64,000 bases of DNA from Desmodesmus armatus (Eukaryota > Chlorophyta > Chlorophyceae > Sphaeropleales > Scenedesmaceae), in the NCBI GenBank assembly GCA_007449985.2, contig VIIQ02000761.1, positions 186,001-250,000 of the forward strand, given 5' to 3'. Shown piece by piece: positions 31,781 to 43,090 of the stretch. The notes beneath the pieces were generated by a model. That model saw only the letters and a list, made by a program, of their open reading frames with translations. It made no database searches and was not told the origin of the DNA. A program made the translations under genes and the position numbers. Positions within the stretch are counted from its first letter, which is position 1; each line of letters starts with the position of its first letter.

Positions 31781-34391
31781 ATGGCAGCTGCTGGCCGTGG
31801 TGATGGCAGCAAGCACGCCGCCGATCAAGCACTGCCAGCAGATGCCGCAGCTATAAGAAACATCCTTAAGACCATGGGAGTGGAGGCCCACGAGCCGCGT
31901 GTGATGAACCAGCTGCTGGATTTCATGTACAGCTATGTATCTGGTGTGCTGTCTGATGCATCGGCCTTCGCTGAGCAGGTGGGCATACGCTGTCGTTCAG
32001 GCTGTGTTCACACATCTGAAAACAGCTGCCCTCGTTTGCGCTTTTTTAAGCGCTTCTTTGCAACATTGCCTGTTGTGATGTGCTCAGCTGGCAGTTGCCC
32101 TCGGATGTGAAGCGGCTATTGTTGTGTGATTTGCTGCACGGAATCGTGGCTTTCACTAATCAGTGTTGGAAAGGACATCTGTAGGCATAAGGTCTACATG
32201 ACAAGTGGGGGGATGCACAGCAGTGCCAGCCGTCCTGCATTCGGCTTGGGTGCTGGCTGCAACATGGCCAGCAGTTGCATGGGCAGTGGCGCGGATCATC
32301 GTTCCGCAAGCGCCCTGCGGGAACAGATATGCAGCTTTGAGGCAATGTCAGGCAGGCTGCAAGCATTTCTCTTCCTCCGCATGTCTAGCATGTCCCCAGG
32401 CTAGCGGCCAAGCAGGAAGAGAGTGGTTTCGGGGGACTTCTAGAGAGACACGTGGGCCAACATGCAGTCACCACGACGTCCCCAACAGCTTGTGCCGCCC
32501 CATGCTTGCTTGACTACTTCACCAATGTGTCCTTTCACGCCTTTGTGGCCGCACCACCTGCAAGCCGCGCCACCTGTGGTCTCACGCATGCCAGCTGATA
32601 GGGTCGCAGCAGTGTGTGTATCCATTGTCAGTGTCGTTCTCTTCTCGCATGTCTTGCTGGTGTCTCTCATCGCGTCTCACGTGTCTGTCTCGTGTCTCTC
32701 ATTGTTTCTCTCATGTCTGTCTCTCTCGCCAGTGTCTTTTTCAGTATCTTTTAGCTCATGGTATCTTCCCCTGCGCTGCTTGGCCCCTGTGCTGGCCTGC
32801 ATGCAGGTTGGGCGTGCCCCTGGCGAGGTTGATAACGAGGACATCACGCTGGCCATCGCCACACGCACCCGCCACTCTTTTGTGCCACGTCCACCACAGG
32901 AGCTGCAGCAACAGCTGGCCGACCAGGTGAGGGCTCCAGGGGCTTGCAGCACCTGTGCTTCCAGGCGTGAGCTTCAATCCATCACTCGATGTTGTACCTG
33001 TAGCTATGAAGCTCGAGAGCACATGCCAGAGCTTGCAGTGTGTAAGCCTGCCAGGCTCTGAGCTGCCTGAGCATGCAGCTGCCGGTCGCAGCATTGGTAG
33101 CAGCTGGCTGCACGTGCACCGACACAAGTTGTCATCTGCAGTGGTGCCGGTAGGCTGGTGCCTGCAACAGGGCCAGGCATTGCACTGTGCGAAGACTGAG
33201 CGGAAAGGACACAGTAGAAGGCTCCGTGTGTAGGGTGGGGATCAGAGTGCTGCTGGGGTACGGGTGCTGCTGCTGGTGCCTTCCCAACAGGAGGATGCTG
33301 GTGCATCTCCCAGGACGGACACTCAGCGTGCTAACACATGGATACAATGGACATTGATTCATGGTGAACGTCGACATTGCTGGCACAATGAGAGTGCATG
33401 TGCATGCTTGGTGCTATGTGTTATGTTTGTGTTATTTCTGTTTCAAGCCCAGCACGGGGCACTTCCCCCATGAGCCTGTGGCTCCCTTGCGGGTTGCACG
33501 GCTGGCTGTGCCCAATACTGCAACTTTTATGTGCGCTGGCCCAGGGGGGGGGGGGGGGGGCCGTGCAAGAAAGTCCTGGACACCATCACGAGAAAGTCTA
33601 ACAGGCCCCAGACACCCCCCCCCATCCCCCCACCCCCACCCCAAAACCTGCGTATTTCGGCCCCAGGTGTCTTCATGTGAATATTTAAGTATATATACGC
33701 ATTCAGTGGCCTTCAGATGGTCCTGTGCGCTTCGTCTTCTTCATATGATCTGATCGGTGATCTGCTGCTGTGCCTGTCCCGAAACCTAGCTGCGCTGCAC
33801 ATGACGTTGCTCATACCGCTCTTATGAGTCTTAATATACATAATATGAGCTCTCGGCCAGCTGTCAAGCAGATGAGGCATGTTTTTCTCTGCTGGCCATG
33901 TGGTATGGGGTGATGGTTGGCTGTAAGACACGAACTATTTGTTGGCAGGCTACGGAGACACGCGCAATGGAGAAATCTTGGTCTGAACTTTCAAACGAGC
34001 CGCTTCCCACATCATTTGGGCTGCTGACAAGAAAGTTACTGAACCCTGTGCAAGAAAGTCAAACAGGCCCAGACCACCCACCCACCCCCCCCCCCTCCCA
34101 AAACCCCCCAGATTCCTTGCAAATCAAATTCAATATAATGTTTATAAGATATAAACCATATATCCTGGAATTTTCAGGAGCAAGTGTGGGATGGTGCTGT
34201 CATCTTACTGAGTGCCCCCCCCCCTGGCTGGCCCACAGGTCAATGCCCAGAAGTTGCCCGAGGTGGACCCAAGCCTGGGCTACGGTCTGCGCCTGGCAGA
34301 TGAGAAGCACCTGCTCGTGCAGCCCAATTGGCGCATTGATGTCACCAAGAGGGACAGGCAGCAGGACGGTCCGGGCGCTGGCAGGCACTAA
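31781..34391 (+). CDS. TAF9: Transcription initiation factor TFIID subunit 9 (TAF9)
   Basis: Histone-fold subunit of TFIID (and of SAGA-type coactivators), which pairs with TAF6 in the nucleus. Three exons close in phase: 31781-31978, 32807-32926 and 34239-34391, giving 156 residues. The histone fold is clear: AAIRNILKTMGVE, EPRVMNQLLDFMYSY, LSDASAFAE, then EVDNEDITLAIATR. The C-terminal exon matches the TAF9 tail (LLVQPNWRID). The length is near the compact end for the family. Intron 2 carries an inserted element ending only 12 bp upstream of the exon 3 acceptor. A TGTAA motif, the usual poly(A) signal in several green algae, lies about 215 bp after the stop. Confidence 0.94.
33535..34235 (+). 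mobile_element. G-run/C-run terminated non-autonomous element with 9-bp target duplication, in TAF9 intron 2
   Basis: Element about 33544-34226, starting with a G-run then CCGTGCAAGAAAGTCC and ending GGTGCTGTCATCTTACTGAGTG plus a C-run. It is flanked by the direct repeat GCTGGCCCA at 33535-33543 and 34227-34235. Its two ends match those of a second element at 52005-52125. An internal copy of the left-end segment (AAGTCAAACAGGCCCAGAC near 34059) suggests a composite or nested insertion. A TSD of 9 bp fits the Mutator-like class (inference). No open frame for a transposase is seen. Confidence 0.75.
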
Positions 34392-35745
34392 CGGCAACTG
34401 TGGGGGCCTACAGCAGTTGCACCACCCTGGTCTCTTGTTGAGAGGTCACCGGCCGCACATAAATGCGGCGAGCTGAACGGCCCTTGGCCCTGCAACTAGG
34501 GATCTTTGCTTGTCTCTGGAGTGTACAGGTGCCTTGATGTGTTGGAAACTGGGTGTGTCCACATCCACAGCGCCTGATCGTGTACATGTATATTGTGCTG
34601 TCATGTTGTAACGATGGATATGTCGACTTACAGGTTACAACAAAGTCATGGTCGTCAATCGTTGGTTGCGACGGTGCTCTTGTCACTGGCTGCCAACTTG
34701 TGTTGATTCACAGCAGGGCTGTGATCATGAATGGGTAGGTATTGAGTCAGAAAGAGGGGCACAAAAGTTCCATCACAGCGTGCCTGGACCTACTTTGTTT
34801 TGGCATGGCTCGTCTCCCAAGGATGGCCTGTGATCTTGTTGGACTGATCGTGTGGTATGCCTGTGATGTGGTGGTGGACCTGCCTGATTCAGTTGAACTA
34901 GAACTGGATTGGAAGTGAAGTGCAGATGCAACAACTGTGGTATACATGCACATGCATCACTAACCACTTCTTTTCGTTGACAGACACGACAGCTTCAGCC
35001 TCTGCTATCTTACTACAACACAACTGTGGTAGCTGACAGGGTCATACAGCTTTCAGGCAACCTATTGCTGTCAGACAATCTAATGATCAAGCATGACTGA
35101 CACGTGATTTTTGCTGCAGGCGCTGCCAGTAGGATGCATCAGCACAGCATCAGCAAGCATCAGCACACAGCACAGCACACAGGCCCAGTAACAGGTGGTG
35201 CAGCCATCCTCCCTCAATGGTGAGGTGCGCACAAACAGAGAACTGCGAGCTTGATGTGATAGCTGCCCGCCTCGCTGGTACAAGTACTTGTAACCATGTC
35301 CAAGGTTGGCAGTTGGAACCTTCAGTCCCACCTCAACCATCCATCAGATGCACAGGAATATCACAATCGATTCACATGTGAAACAGCATGCTAGCAGAAG
35401 ATGCACGTGGTGTGTGTGTGTGGGGGGGGGGGGGTGAAGGCCTGTGCGGGGGAGCGGGTGGAAACGGACTGTTCAGGGCTGGTGTTGTGATAACAGGTCA
35501 TCCACTGCCACATGGGGTCATGTAAGATCGCATAGTATGCGTGTACATGTGTCGGGTTCTCCATACCTCCGCACCCAACCGCAAAGAAGGATATGTTTCG
35601 CTTGTGTTGAAAAGTGGCACGTTGGAACGTAATTTGCTTGCTTGCTTGAAGACTCTGTGTGCTGAATACAATCATCGACGAATCCAAGGGATACACCGCG
35701 GGACAGGATCATCGTCAGTGACTGATCTAGGCTGCTGGGTTCGCG
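34392..35745. other. Intergenic; one dispersed repeat copy, no gene
   Basis: Between the TAF9 stop and the CCCH gene. It contains the family C copy at 34944-35025 and a GT/G-run at about 35411-35434. Nothing coding was recognised. Confidence 0.5.
34944..35025 (-). repeat. Dispersed repeat family C, copy 2
   Basis: Matches 27585-27658 over about 70 bp, including CTTCTTTTCGTTGACAGACA. See copy 1 for the conserved reading frame. Confidence 0.8.
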
Positions 35746-35753
35746 TATAAAAG
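35746..35753 (+). promoter_or_regulatory. TATA-like box upstream of the CCCH gene
   Basis: TATAAAAG ends 15 bp before the proposed ATG at 35769. That spacing is too short for a usual start site, so either translation starts further downstream (the in-frame ATG at about 35805) or the box is fortuitous. Confidence 0.35.
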
Positions 35754-35768
35754 GACTTAGGTGCCGTG

Positions 35769-38402
35769 ATGGCGACGCAGGTGAGGCACGCCATCCAGCC
35801 CACCATGGCTGGGCAAGACCAGGCAGACCAGGCAGACCAGGCCTCTGCAGATGTCGGGGCCGCGGGGTTGCTTTCTGTTGGCAATTTTAGTGCGCTTCAA
35901 TGTTGTACGAAGCTGCAACCAGCAGCCTACTGCGGCACACAGCAGCATTGCATGTGTTGGAGGGACTGTGGGTATTCTCTTTTTAGGACCCATCAGACAG
36001 CATAGACGTTTGCATCGGAAGGGCTTAGTACATGCAGCAGTCCATATGTTTGCCTCCACCCCAGCCTGCATCCGCTCTGCTGCCTGCCATGTGGACACAC
36101 TCTGACCACACCTCAGCTTCAGCAATACACACCTCACACGCTTGAGCCACTCAGTACCAAAGCATAAACATCACCTCAGGCCCTGATCACGTGCAGATGT
36201 TGGCGTATAAGCATGATCACAACCGCTGAGTTGCTCAACACGCATGTGCTGGACATGTTTCAGCAGCTGGCTGCTTGCCTTCTGTGTGCTGCCTGCAGGA
36301 TGCGTCCCATGGGTCTAATGTTGAATGTGATTTCTACATGTACCTCTTCGTGAGTCTCATATGTCAGGCAGGGGCAGCTCAGCTGCATCAGTCCTAAGTG
36401 TGCAGCAGGTGCAACTGCTGTGGAGCATGCATGCTGCTTGCAACCACAGCCTGTTGGTCCACCATGTTGCTGCGCAACGGAGTAGCTGATGTGCTGATGT
36501 TCGAGGCAGCAACACCACCTGTTCCAGAAGCAGCAACACCACCTGCCTTCTTCCAATGGAGCCACCTGACATTTTTGCGTGCGCTTGTTTGTTCGACTGT
36601 GTGTGGCCTGCAGAAGGTGCAGCCTTGTCCCAAGAGGTGAGTCACACGTGTGCCATGCTTGCTGCGGTGCTTCGGCCTAGTCTGACTGGCTTTGTTTTGT
36701 TCCCAACAGCTGGCTCTGCAGGCTAGGAAAACTAGGTGCTGGCCTGGCACCTGGAGAGCCGCTGATGTCTGTTGTGCTGTGGGCTCCATTCACCCGCAGG
36801 GGTGCTCATGACTGGAGCAGCTGCCCCTATGCCCACCCCAAGGAAAAGGCTCGCCGGCGTGACCCACGCGTGTACAAGTATGCATCAACACCCTGCCCCG
36901 AGAGCCTCCAGGGCATGAACTGTGGCAGGGGCGTGGATTGCCCCTATGCGCACTCAGTGTACGGTAAGCGCCAAGGCTGCTGCTGGCTGGTGATTCACAA
37001 AGCACTTGATTGGCGGATAGCAATGGTTGATAGTGTGTTGTGTGCCTGCTGTTTTCAGTTTGGGCTTGTGTCCTGGTGTGACTTGCACCCTTGCTCGCTC
37101 TGTGCTGCGCTGCCCTGGCTCGCAGAGTACTGGCTGCATCCCGCCCGCTTCAGGACACAGATGTGCAAGAAGGGCAACCAGTGCAATCGCACACTTTGCT
37201 TCTTTGCGCACAGCGCCTCAGAGCTGCGCTTCCCTGACACAGAGGACGAGGCAGAGGCAGCAGCTGTGGACGCAGCAGCGGCATCAGCAACAGCAGCCCC
37301 ACTGCCGCTGTATAGTGCCTCCCTGGGCACAAACAGCAATAGCAACAGCTGCACCATCCCAACAGTCCCTGGTCTTGCGGGCATGCAGTCTGTCGCTGGC
37401 AACAGCAGCAACTCCCTGCCGCTGATGCACATCGGCTCAGTCTGCAGCGACGTCAGCGCAGCAACAGCAGTGATGCACACCCTGGATGGCAGCAGCAGCA
37501 GCTACAGCCTGGCAGCACTGCAGGCAGCGGCAGGGATGCGGCAGGGCAGCTGTGCATCGCAGCTTACAGGCTTGGTGGACGACTTGTCTGGGAGCTATGG
37601 CCTGGGCGGCTCCGACCCTGGCATCATGCTGCAGCAGGCAGCCCAGCAGGCGCACCAGCAGGTGTCACATCGCGGTGCCGACAGCTTGTCTGAGCCCTTG
37701 CGGCGGCTCGACAGCGACCCCAGCACTGCTGCATGGCTGCAGATGGCAACGGCCTCCCAGCTGCCTGCCAGCCAGATCCTCAGCAGTATCAGGCCGCCCG
37801 GAGCTGCCACGGTGGCGGCCCAACAGCAGCAGCAGCTGCAGCAGCGCCAGATGATGCAGCATGCTGCAGGCGCGGCGCACAGGTCTGCAGCACCGATGGC
37901 CAACCTGGCTGCCAACAGCGGGATGATGATGTTCATGGGCGGTGGCGGCAACGGCGGCAGCAATACTGCGCGCATGGACAGCAGCGCAGAGCAACTGGTG
38001 GCAAGCCTAGGAGGCCTTCAGCTGCAGGGAGGTGTTTTGGATGACCGCAGCAACGGCAGCATGGGTTCTGCTGCTAACGGGTATGCAGGGCTGGCAGCTG
38101 CCGCAGGTCCCCGGCCTGTGGATGCCTCCCTGCTGCAGCTGCAGGGCATGAACGCTGCTGGGGGCCAAAGTGTCGGGTCCAGCTCCCGTGTGGAGGATTT
38201 CCTGCTGCTGCAGCTCCTGCAGGAGAAGCAAGTTCAGCAGCAGCAACAGCAGCAGCAGCAGGCGGCACGCCTCAGCAGTGGTGGCAACGGCCTGACAGCA
38301 AGCCAGGGGTTGCAGGCGGGCCACTACAGCCAACCAGCTGCTCCAGCCCCTGTTGCCCAACAGAGGGGCAAGCTCAACTGGGGCTTTGGATTTGGCATGT
38401 GA
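35769..38402 (+). CDS. Tandem CCCH zinc-finger protein, plant RR-TZF type, Q-rich C-terminus
   Basis: Five exons: 35769-35780 (MATQ), 36299-36349, 36614-36636, 36800-36963 and 37126-38402; phases close throughout, 508 residues. An arginine-rich segment with a first CCCH-like unit (VQPCPKRGAHDWSSCPYAH), then EKARRRDPRVYKY, precedes the two fingers CPESLQGMNCGRGVDCPYAH and CKKGNQCNRTLCFFAH. This is the plant-specific RR-TZF layout, whose members bind RNA and often sit in cytoplasmic granules and promote mRNA decay. The C-terminal ~380 residues are low-complexity, rich in A, S, G and Q, with a run of Q near residue 455, consistent with condensate formation (inference). The 12-bp first exon has a textbook donor but a TATA box very close, so the start is provisional. 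Confidence 0.9.
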
Positions 38403-39800
38403 AGCCGCTTTGATGGGCTTCCTTGCTGGTGTGGGACGCGTCGAAGGGGATTGTTGTGCTTGTTTGCATGCTTGTGTCGTATGGGTGCTGAGATTGCACG
38501 CACTGAGGCGGGGTTGCAACAAATGGAAATCTGTCCACATGCGCTAGTGATCTCTCAGCAGGGCATGCGTGCACCTGTGGTACTGAGCAGATGAAGGTAT
38601 CTGCTTCCAGCTTTTGCTGCGCTTTGTCTGCCTAGGTGTTGTCGCCTGGTCTGTGCACACTCTCAACGTGTGCGCTGTGGAGGCAACGTGCATTGCCAGG
38701 GCTCACCAGCACCATGGCTGCTGCGGTCCGCCTCAAGAACATCGACAGACCTTGCCCTCTGTCTGACTCTCAATGCGGAAACCATTGCTGAACCTGCCAA
38801 GTTTGGTTCGCGCTTTTCGTTTGTGCTTCGGGTGTGTGTCTGTGTGTGTGTGTGTGGGGGGGGGGGGGTGACACTTGTCTCTTTGGGTTCCTGTCTTTGC
38901 AGCCACGCTGCGCATGGGCCTCACGCCTGCTGCGTGGGGTTTGGTGCACTGCTGTTGTGAAGGGCGTATGTGGGATTTCAGTTTTTTTGGTGGCACTCAG
39001 GCTGTGGCTGGCTGCGGTGCAGTTGCAAGGGCCACAACAGAGCCGAACGCCATCGCTGTGTTTGTGATGTGCACATGCTCTCAGCTTACCATGTGTATGC
39101 ATTTGTCACATTGATGTTGCCAAGTACATGCATGGAAGTCAACAGCACCTGTGAAAGGCGTGCACTGGCGGGAGACCCAAAACTACCGTAGGGAAGTGCA
39201 GAGGCGGCCTCATTTGGGCTTGTTTGCTGGGGCAGTCTGATGTTCTGGTGTCTTTTTTGGGCTCAGCCCCAATCCATCCTTCCCGCTGCTGTGTGGTTTC
39301 TTTTGCGGTGGTTTGTGAACGCATGATACCCAAATCCTACTTGGATGGGACTGAGCACATGCCGTAGCAATGTGTGATCTGCTGTTGGGTTATACTGCAG
39401 TGTGGAAGGCTTGTTTGTTGGCAAGCAGTTGATGATTTTGTTTGGTGATGGTGATGAAGCAGTTGATCATACGGTCAGCTGTGCAGCCGCCGGTAGTAAG
39501 CGGGCGCAAAACACTCGTGTTGCCGGGACAGTTTGGGCCCTTGCTAGGGGGCTTTGTAGTTTGCCGTCGTTGTGTACTGCGCTTTCTACTTGCACTTGAA
39601 AAGGCGGCGGCCGTGTGGTGGGTCAGGCTTGCAAAGAAAGCAAGTCGGTGCTGCCGGAACAGGCAGGCATTGCGCCCGTCAGTGTCGAGAATTTGCCTTG
39701 TGCCTTGCGTCCCACATGTCTGAGTGCCACACCACAACAGGTATAGATGGACAGTTTGTGGCCACCCTCTGGCGATTCTCAACGCAGAAGAGGTCGCTTT

Positions 39801-39872
39801 GTGGGTGTAGACACAGGGAGTGCATCCAGCCAATGCATCAACCATCCAAGGATGTGACATTCCGAAGTTGTG
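39801..39872 (-). repeat. Dispersed repeat family A, copy 2
   Basis: Opposite strand to copy 1. Shared core includes GTGTAGACACAGGGAGTGCA and CCAACCATCCAAGGATGTGA-type sequence. Confidence 0.87.
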
Positions 39873-41056
39873 TGCATTCTTCGTGAGTATCAGCCGCTGA
39901 AGGCGAGCATGTAGTGTGTCTAAGCATCTATTACTGTAGAGGTGTTGTGTATGGTGGTGAAGCCCAGGTACTATGGAGGATGTTGCCGTTTGGTGGTGTG
40001 ATGAAAGCGGCTCCTGATAGCTTGTGTTGCACATGGCGTCCACCAGGCTTGGCGAGTTTGTTGTGTCTCAGGTGTGGTTGGTCTGATGGGGGTTCAGGTT
40101 GCTGCCACCTGGCGGGAGTGCGGCTAGCATGGCAGGACGCCCGTCTGCTGTGACTCTCTCGTCTGCCGTTGTTCCCCGAGGCACCGTGGGCACAAAATGC
40201 ATGCAGAGGATGCACTGCCGTGGGGATTGTCTGCAGTCGTCAGCGCTCATCTCTGGGTGTTGATTCCGCCCGTGGCCAGTATGCGCATGCTTCACTGGAC
40301 CGAGGGCACAGGACTGTGGTGCCATAGAACTGCACTCTGGAGTAGGGACAGAGGCGTTACTGTCCGCTTCATTGGCCTGGCCTGCTGCCAGTGTCGACCT
40401 GGTTTGCTGTCGTGCTTGGTGGCGGGGTGGGTTCCGTGGTGGGGGTTGATGCCCTACAGCATATTGCCTGTAAGTATTAGCCCAGGGAGCCCCCGTCAAT
40501 GAAAGCAGGCAAAAGCAATGACGACCTGGCTCTGTCGTCTGTGCGCGATGATGCATCGTACTAAGTTTGTTGTGCCGCATGGCCAGTGTGCATGTTGGTG
40601 TGCTCCACCCCGCCTGCTGGTCTGTTGTTTGCTGTTGCCGTGCAGTCCTTTTGCCACACCAGCTGCAGCCACGCCGTGGCAGTAAAGTGTTAAGGTGCTG
40701 CTGAAGACAATGCCATTGGTGTCTTGGTGCTGCACTCAGTATGCTTGCAAACTTAGCATGACGTCAGGTCATTGCTACAGCTTGCTTGCAGATGTACTTT
40801 GTGTGTCAGCACGTGGTTTGGTTTGTGCTGACACTGCCAAGATGGGCGCTTGTTCGCCACTCTGTCACACCTTGCACTAGGTGGGCGTCTGAGTTTCAGC
40901 CACTGTCAGCAGTGAGACTCCGTGAGGTGGTTTTCACTGTGGGTGGTCTGATGTTTGGGGACTTGACCCGCCTGATGGCGGGGTTGTACAGTCAGCGTCT
41001 GTTGGGCTGCCACTCTGTTACTGCTGTCCAAGCAGACACGGCTGGGTGGGCACAGG

Positions 41057-41114
41057 GGCACTGGGCATCAGTGCCCTCGTAACCCACACACAGGGGGCAC
41101 TGGGCATCAGTGCC
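41057..41114. repeat. Pair of identical hairpin-forming direct repeats
   Basis: GGCACTGGGCATCAGTGCC (7-bp stem, 5-base loop) occurs at 41057-41075 and again at 41096-41114, within a longer direct repeat. Confidence 0.9.
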
Positions 41115-42977
41115 GCATGCCATCGTTCCCCTGTGGCAAGGTTAGCCCGGCAGGCGCAGTGGCAGAGCACCAATCATCATCGTGCTTGCGTTAGTTGTGG
41201 CGATTGGGGGTCGCAGCAATGGCTGCTGGGTGCCAACGCACATCACCGCCGCGGTGTTGTGCAAAGAGCTCTTGCATGCAGGAGACAATAAGCTGTGCTG
41301 CCGCAGCAGCTTACTGTGCTGAGGTGATGTGGTCATTCCAGCCAGTTCAAGCAAGCTCATGGTCAATGCCTTGCACTCGGTTTTCAAGTTGACTAGAAAC
41401 ATTACCAGTGCTTGCAGCGGGCTTTGTGCAGCACTGAGGAGGCAGGATCCGTGTTTGTGCGACAGGGGACGCTTCTTGTTGGAATGAGCTCGGTTCATCT
41501 TTTTTGCTGGAGCTGCACCGCCTTGTTACGCCTGTGTATCTTGGGGGGGGGGCTGTTTGGTGCACCTGTCCCTGCTTGGCGCTGGGCGTGTTTGCGTGTG
41601 TGTGTTGGTATTTCTATTTATCACGAGCAGTTCTGTTTGTTCCATGGCCATGGCATGGGGGGGGGGGGGGGGGATCGTGTCTGTTAGGCTTGCTGGCGTG
41701 TCTGCTGCTCACATCCCTGCTGTGTCGACTGGCTCCCACCAGCGCCAATGGGCTTGCTGGTGTGGCTGCCCACTTTGCCCTGCCCGAGTGTATCTGGCCT
41801 GCTGCCCCATCAATTCTCGTCTGTGTGGGTTGATTTGCTTAGTGGCCCTTTCAAAGGGCCAAGTTGGTGTGGGGATAAGTATCCAGGAGGCAAGCTTCTC
41901 TGGCAGATGATGGCCAACAAAGCATGCATGTGCATTGTGCAGCTTTGCTGTGGTGCCACAGGACAAGCGGCACACACACTCATCTTTTTCTGCACACCTG
42001 CTGCGTCGCTGAGTTATCTGCTGCGCAGTGGAGCAACTCAAAGGGGGAAAGTCAACGTGATGCATTGAAGGTTGGCAATGACCATTCTTTCTCGGATACT
42101 GCTTGCCAGTGATGTGTCCTAGGCTGTTGCTGCTTGTGTCTGTTGGCGCATGGGTGAGAGCACAACAAGGTTATCACATCTGTGTGCAGGTCGGTCTGCA
42201 TCGCCACCCGTTTTTTGGGGCCACCCTCTGGATCTCATCCTTGGTCACTTTACCCGCACCACATCCTTTGTGCCGTGTCAGTCTTGTGCCGTGTCAGTCT
42301 TGATGCACCTGCTTGCATGCTCCCATTGATCTATATGATAGTGGCTACCAGCCTGCCGGCGGTGTCTGCCCGCAAGGTATAGGTAAGTATGTGTGCCTCT
42401 CTTGCTGTCATGTGGCTGATGCAGCGGGCTGAGGTTACTCCGGTCCCTGAATGCCCCTCAGATGTGGCGCAATGGTTGTTTCTGCCCCTCCCATGCTGCA
42501 GCCGCGGGCTGCTTGGTAGAGAATGCATGGACTTGCCGTAAGGGGTGCTGTCAGGTTAGGTGCAAAAAGGGATGTCTGCTTCTGTACTTGTATTCTTTGC
42601 AATTGGCACGCCTCGAGTGAGTGTGTGTGACGGGTGTCCTAAGGCTGCGATTGATCGTGAACTCGTGGGCGTCTTTCAATGGCTGGGTTGGGTTATGTCC
42701 TGTGGCAATCCATCGCCTCGATGGACCGGCAGTTAGGTACCTTCGGCTGACATGTGTGCAACATGGGCCTGTCACGGTTGATTCTGGTTAGTTTGTTGAC
42801 CTGGCATGTAACTGCGCCGATGTGCATGTGCGGCAGTAACACAACCAGAACACTGAAATACCGCCCTGCTTACGCTTGCCAGAAATGAGACGGGCACCCC
42901 TTGATGCAGCTACAAGCTATGGTCACCAGGCATGATTGCCCGTGGACTGGCTACAGGTTGCAAGGCTGCTGCGTTGA

Positions 42978-43090
42978 GTGTGTTAGGCACGGAGAATACA
43001 TGTGTAGCTAGCATACTATGAACATGCAAGTCACATGCAAGCAATCTAGGCGGCACACCAACACAGTCCGACTAGGACAGCAAACCGGAG
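42978..43090 (+). repeat. Dispersed repeat family B, copy 1
   Basis: About 113 bp containing GTGTAGCTAGCATACT, GAACATGCAAGTCACATGCA and GACTAGGACAGCAAACCGG; matches 46568-46680. Confidence 0.9.

Noticed and set aside
39390..40043. 217-codon open frame on the minus strand
   Set aside because: Contains a dispersed repeat (family A) and has no protein family features.
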